7,306 bases of DNA from JBFMCC01 sp034435275 (GTDB lineage: Bacteria; Chloroflexota; Anaerolineae; Anaerolineales; Villigracilaceae). The position numbers were made by a program, and so were the translations under genes. The notes beneath the pieces were generated by a model that saw only the letters and a program-made list of their open reading frames with translations, was not told where the DNA came from and ran no database searches. The DNA lies in NCBI GenBank assembly GCA_034435275.1, contig DAOTXP010000168.1, positions 1 to 7,306 on the forward strand. Direction: 5' to 3'. How positions within the stretch are numbered: position 1 is the stretch's first letter; the number at the start of each line of letters is the position of its first letter. Positions 5,382 to 7,306 of this stretch are shown in pieces.

Positions 5382-6370
5382 TGGAATTTCAACCCCATGC
5401 GGTGCGCGCCGAATCGTTTTTTGCATCCGAGCGACTCGGCGGCCTGAAAGAGGGCGGGCTGCCAGTTTTCAAATTCGAATTCGATGCGGCGGCCCGGACT
5501 GACAGTTTGAATGGTGGATATGGCGTGAGCGAGCATGAAGTGAGCAAGTTCGGGATGTGCAGGGTCGAGATGGGTCTCCGCGCTGTTTACTCCGCCTTGT
5601 TTGGTGCGGAAGATATACCAGGAGACGCCGGCGATCTCTCCGCCCGGGGCGCGCAGGATGAAGCGCCGGGTCCCGCTGCCGCCCAGTTTCATGAACAGAG
5701 CGCCGATCAGCGGACGGATAAGCGGGACGCGGAAACGCGATTCGATGGGTGGTTCGTAGCGCGCCACGTTTTCGGGCGTGATGCGTTTCGCGAGTTCGAA
5801 GCGCGTTCGCCAGTCGAAGGGCGAGAGGGGAACGAATGTCCAGCCGTCGGGGAGGGCCGGCGCGGGGACGGCCGCGCCCGCCTCGAGGTCCGCTTCGACC
5901 GAGCCGGTGTAGATTTCGAATCCCATTTCCTGGTAGAGGCGTACGGCGGGCAGGTTTTCGTCCACTACATCCAGAATGGCGAGGCTCGCCTGGCGCGCCC
6001 GCAGGTCGTCCAACACGGCCTGGACGAGTCGGCGGGCGATACCGCGGCGGCGATGGGAGGGCAGGACGGTGACATTGGCGATGTACCATTCAGGCTCGTC
6101 GCGCTGGCGCATGTAGTTGATCAGGCCGACGGGCTTGCCGTCCGCCTCGGCGATGAAGCCGCGCATGATGTCGTTGAAGAAGGGCGAAATAACTTGCAAG
6201 ACTCGCAGAAGCGGCCACATGCGTTTGGCACCCTGCACGCGGTCCATCATGCTTTCCTTCTCGTCGGCGCGGATGCTCCATTCAGGATTTTCAGGATATT
6301 CGAAGCCCTCCATGATGAGGGCGTTCATGGTGTCGAGGTCGTGAGGAAGTTGAAAAGGGCGGATGTTCAT
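5378..6370 (-). CDS. GNAT-family N-acetyltransferase, likely tandem GNAT
   Basis: A 330-residue cytoplasmic acetyltransferase. The N-terminal half is a clear GNAT domain that takes acetyl-CoA: YIANVTVLP (96-104) leads into the CoA pyrophosphate loop RRRGIA (107-112, R/Q-x-x-G-x-A), then a helix, and NLPAVRLYQEMGF (139-151) as motif B. The C-terminal half (about 175-330) lacks this loop but keeps GNAT-like features: a strand pair around FILRAP and IAGVSWYIF (237-254), and ENWQPALFQAAESLG (301-315), which mimics motif B. It is probably a degenerate second GNAT fold, making this a tandem enzyme with one active site; this is inference. The acceptor cannot be predicted. Its TGA overlaps the ATG of the thiolase by four bases, so the two are made together. 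The start at 6370 has no strong ribosome binding site. Confidence 0.85.
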   Translation of the reverse strand: MNIRPFQLPHDLDTMNALIMEGFEYPENPEWSIRADEKESMMDRVQGAKRMWPLLRVLQVISPFFNDIMRGFIAEADGKPVGLINYMRQRDEPEWYIANVTVLPSHRRRGIARRLVQAVLDDLRARQASLAILDVVDENLPAVRLYQEMGFEIYTGSVEADLEAGAAVPAPALPDGWTFVPLSPFDWRTRFELAKRITPENVARYEPPIESRFRVPLIRPLIGALFMKLGGSGTRRFILRAPGGEIAGVSWYIFRTKQGGVNSAETHLDPAHPELAHFMLAHAISTIQTVSPGRRIEFEFENWQPALFQAAESLGCKKRFGAHRMGLKFQ

Positions 6371-6528
6371 GGGCGACTGCTGTGGAGTGTTCGGTTTGTG
6401 CTCGGGCTTTCTCGACCTATTCTACCTGATGAGGCTCTCAGGAACTATCTGCCATTGGATGGGAACAAAAGGGTTTGCGTTCCCGTCCAGACCGTGTTAC
6501 GCTTGTGTGGTACAAACAAGGAGTTTCC
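6371..6528. promoter_or_regulatory. Divergent promoter region between the GNAT and emfourin-like genes
   Basis: This 158-base gap must hold promoters for both directions. For the plus strand, TTGCGT (6475-6480) and an extended -10 TGTTACGCT (6495-6503) are spaced by 17 bases, placing the start near 6510; each hexamer matches the consensus only moderately. For the minus strand, TAGAAT (6424-6419) is a good -10 but lacks a recognisable -35. I see no clear operator, riboswitch or hairpin here. Confidence 0.35.
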
Positions 6529-7017
6529 ATGTATAGACTGTTGATGCTCACAGTATTGCTGATTTTACTGGCGGCTTGCGCGCCTGCAACACCGGTTTCA
6601 TCCAAACCGACCCCGGCCGCGCCCCTGCCCGCTCCATCTGATTCGACCCCCGCCGGTCAGTGGACGATCAGGATGATCCATTCGGGCGGCATCATGGGCT
6701 TGATGCGCGTGATCGAAGTCTCCAGCGACGGAACCTTTACTGTTGTGGACGAGCGCGCCTCGAAGACTGTGACCGGCAAACTCCCCGCCTCGAGCCTTGC
6801 CGAATTACAGGGGCTGGTCACATCCGCCAGGTTCGAAAGCCAGCCCGCCGCGCCGTCCCTGTGTGCTGACTGTTTTAATTACGATATCGAGATTTCGACG
6901 GAAGGCTCTGCCAGGCCGCTCAAGGTTCACTTGGACGACACGACGCTGTCCAAATCAGGGATGGAAGAACTGGTTGGCTTCCTGCGCGGCCTCATGGACG
7001 AGGCGCTCGCAGAATAA
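6529..7017 (+). CDS. Predicted lipoprotein with emfourin-like (M4 protease inhibitor-like) domain
   Basis: A 162-aa exported lipoprotein. The signal runs to the lipobox LAAC with C17. It is followed by a Pro/Ala/Thr/Ser-rich linker (18-43), typical of a tether holding a domain away from the membrane. The domain at about 45-155 follows the emfourin pattern as I recall it: a strand entering GGIMGLMR (53-60, compare GGFAGLRR-type loops), then LPASSLAELQGLVTSARF (85-102), FNYDIEIS (116-123), and a final strand and helix (LKVHLDD at 131-137, then 143-158). Emfourins inhibit thermolysin-like M4 proteases such as protealysin; inhibition here is inferred. A CADC pair (112-115) may form a disulfide. 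The start at 6529 has AAGGAG (6518-6523) five bases upstream and begins the signal peptide; an ATG at 6475 would add 18 residues that spoil it. No protease gene is adjacent in the window. Confidence 0.8.
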   Translation: MYRLLMLTVLLILLAACAPATPVSSKPTPAAPLPAPSDSTPAGQWTIRMIHSGGIMGLMRVIEVSSDGTFTVVDERASKTVTGKLPASSLAELQGLVTSARFESQPAAPSLCADCFNYDIEISTEGSARPLKVHLDDTTLSKSGMEELVGFLRGLMDEALAE

Positions 7018-7058
7018 TTTAACCCGGCTCACTGGGGTTTAGTAGGGTTGCCCATATT

Positions 7059-7134
7059 CTCACCACGGAGATCACGGAGTTCACAGAGAAAAACCTATAA
7101 AAATCTCCGTGTTCTCTGTGCGCTTTGTGGTGAG
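7059..7134. repeat. Imperfect inverted repeat built of 9-bp units
   Basis: Arms at 7059-7089 and 7104-7134 match as inverted copies at 23 of 31 positions around a 14-base AT-rich centre. Each arm consists of three tandem nonamers: CACGGAGAT, CACGGAGTT and CACAGAGAA on the left (7064-7090), and inverted CACGGAGAT, CACAGAGAA and CACAAAGCG on the right (7103-7129). The outer eight bases CTCACCAC/GTGGTGAG are perfect. Similar CACGGAG/CACAGAG intergenic repeats occur, as far as I recall, in many environmental genomes, including Chloroflexota; no origin or mechanism is evident here. Confidence 0.75.
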
Positions 7135-7144
7135 GCGTTTTTTT
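7059..7144 (+). terminator. Terminator-like use of the repeat after the lipoprotein gene
   Basis: As plus-strand RNA the repeat forms a long hairpin, with three of the eight arm differences becoming G-U pairs (26 of 31 positions paired). It is followed by GCG and seven T's (7138-7144), the shape of an intrinsic terminator for the lipoprotein gene ending at 7017. In minus-strand RNA the same positions would be A-C mismatches and no T run follows, so it serves the plus strand better than the convergent dehydrogenase gene. Confidence 0.55.
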
Positions 7145-7168
7145 ATCCCGCTTAATCCTGAAGAGCCC

Positions 7169-7306
7169 TTAACCTCTAACCAGCAAGACCTTTGCGCCGC
7201 GTATCTTGCGCTGTTTCAACTCGACCAGGGCGCGGTTGGCCTCTTCGAGCGCGAATAATTCCACTTCGGGTTTGATCGGAATTTCGGCGGCCAGTTCCAA
7301 AAATTC
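7169..7306 (-). CDS. Zinc-type alcohol dehydrogenase (MDR family), C-terminal end only
   Basis: Forty-five codons before a TAA (complement of 7169-7171) read in one frame to the window edge. The peptide EFLELAAEIPIKPEVELF and the following EEANRALVELK and KIRGAKVLLV match the usual C-terminus of medium-chain zinc-dependent alcohol dehydrogenases, where the substrate-domain strand with I-P-x-x-P is followed by a helix carrying the EEAN-AL pattern and the final R-G-A-x-V-L strand. The family oxidises alcohols or reduces aldehydes with NAD(P). The zinc ligands and Rossmann fold lie outside the window, so substrate and cofactor are unknown. It converges on the emfourin-like gene, with the inverted repeat between them, and its last codon is followed by about 35 bases without features before the repeat. 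Confidence 0.82.
   Translation of the reverse strand, partial: EFLELAAEIPIKPEVELFALEEANRALVELKQRKIRGAKVLLVRG

Noticed and set aside
5382..5426. Upstream ATG at 5426 as the thiolase start
   Set aside because: The extra 15 residues do not resemble a thiolase N-terminus and lie inside the GNAT coding region, while the ATG at 5381 gives the typical ATGA coupling.
4833..5447. Plus-strand open reading frame of 204 codons
   Set aside because: Antisense to the thiolase gene and overlapping another shadow frame; no recognisable domain or ribosome binding site.
6475..6528. Upstream ATG at 6475 as the start of the emfourin-like lipoprotein
   Set aside because: It lacks a good ribosome binding site and would put 18 charged or polar residues before the signal peptide. 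AAGGAG sits just before the ATG at 6529.
5153..6544. Long plus-strand open reading frame (463 codons) opposite the thiolase and GNAT genes
   Set aside because: Antisense shadow: arginine-, glycine- and glutamate-rich with no motif, while the minus strand encodes conserved GNAT and thiolase motifs over the same bases.
7021..7039. AACCC / GGGTT hairpin directly after the lipoprotein stop
   Set aside because: Only five base pairs with a nine-base loop and no T tract; the larger hairpin downstream is a far better terminator.
7059..7134. CRISPR array or phage attachment site in the nonamer repeats
   Set aside because: Units are 9 bases with no spacers, arranged as an inverted pair, and no cas, integrase or tRNA gene is nearby.

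Overview
The window reads as a fragment of a GC-rich, free-living bacterial chromosome, most likely a Chloroflexota (Anaerolineae-like) genome from the environment. This placement is inferred from the style of the proteins (poorly conserved lipoproteins with LAC/AAC lipoboxes), extended -10 promoters, and a CACGGAG-type intergenic inverted repeat. No marker gene is present to prove it. There is no rRNA, tRNA, CRISPR array, transposase or phage gene. Gene density is ordinary and every gap is shorter than 300 bases.

Left part, plus strand (1-3041): the 3' end of a dihydropyrimidinase/D-hydantoinase gene is followed after 23 bases by an unrecognised lipoprotein gene. A 168-base gap then carries an extended -10 promoter and a compact leader that folds into a closing stem around two hairpins. 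It leads into a SulP-family anion transporter with a C-terminal STAS domain. This leader is the best candidate for an overlooked regulatory element, possibly an ion-sensing riboswitch.

Centre, minus strand (3050-6370): read in transcription order, a GNAT-family acetyltransferase and an SCP2/archaeal-type thiolase share an ATGA stop/start overlap and form a translationally coupled pair. Next comes a PilZ-domain (c-di-GMP receptor) gene with its own good promoter, overlapped by a 24-bp palindrome that looks like an operator. A hairpin separates it from a PlsC-like acyltransferase gene, which converges on the SulP gene with an 8-base gap.

Right part (6371-7306): a 158-base divergent promoter region separates the GNAT gene from a plus-strand lipoprotein whose folded domain resembles emfourin, the M4-protease inhibitor. 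Downstream lies a large imperfect inverted repeat built from 9-bp units and followed by seven T's. It probably terminates the lipoprotein transcript. The window ends inside a minus-strand gene whose 45 visible residues are the C-terminus of a zinc-type (MDR family) alcohol dehydrogenase.

The genes do not form one pathway. The recognisable themes are acyl-CoA and lipid metabolism (thiolase, PlsC), anion transport, c-di-GMP response, and exported lipoproteins.
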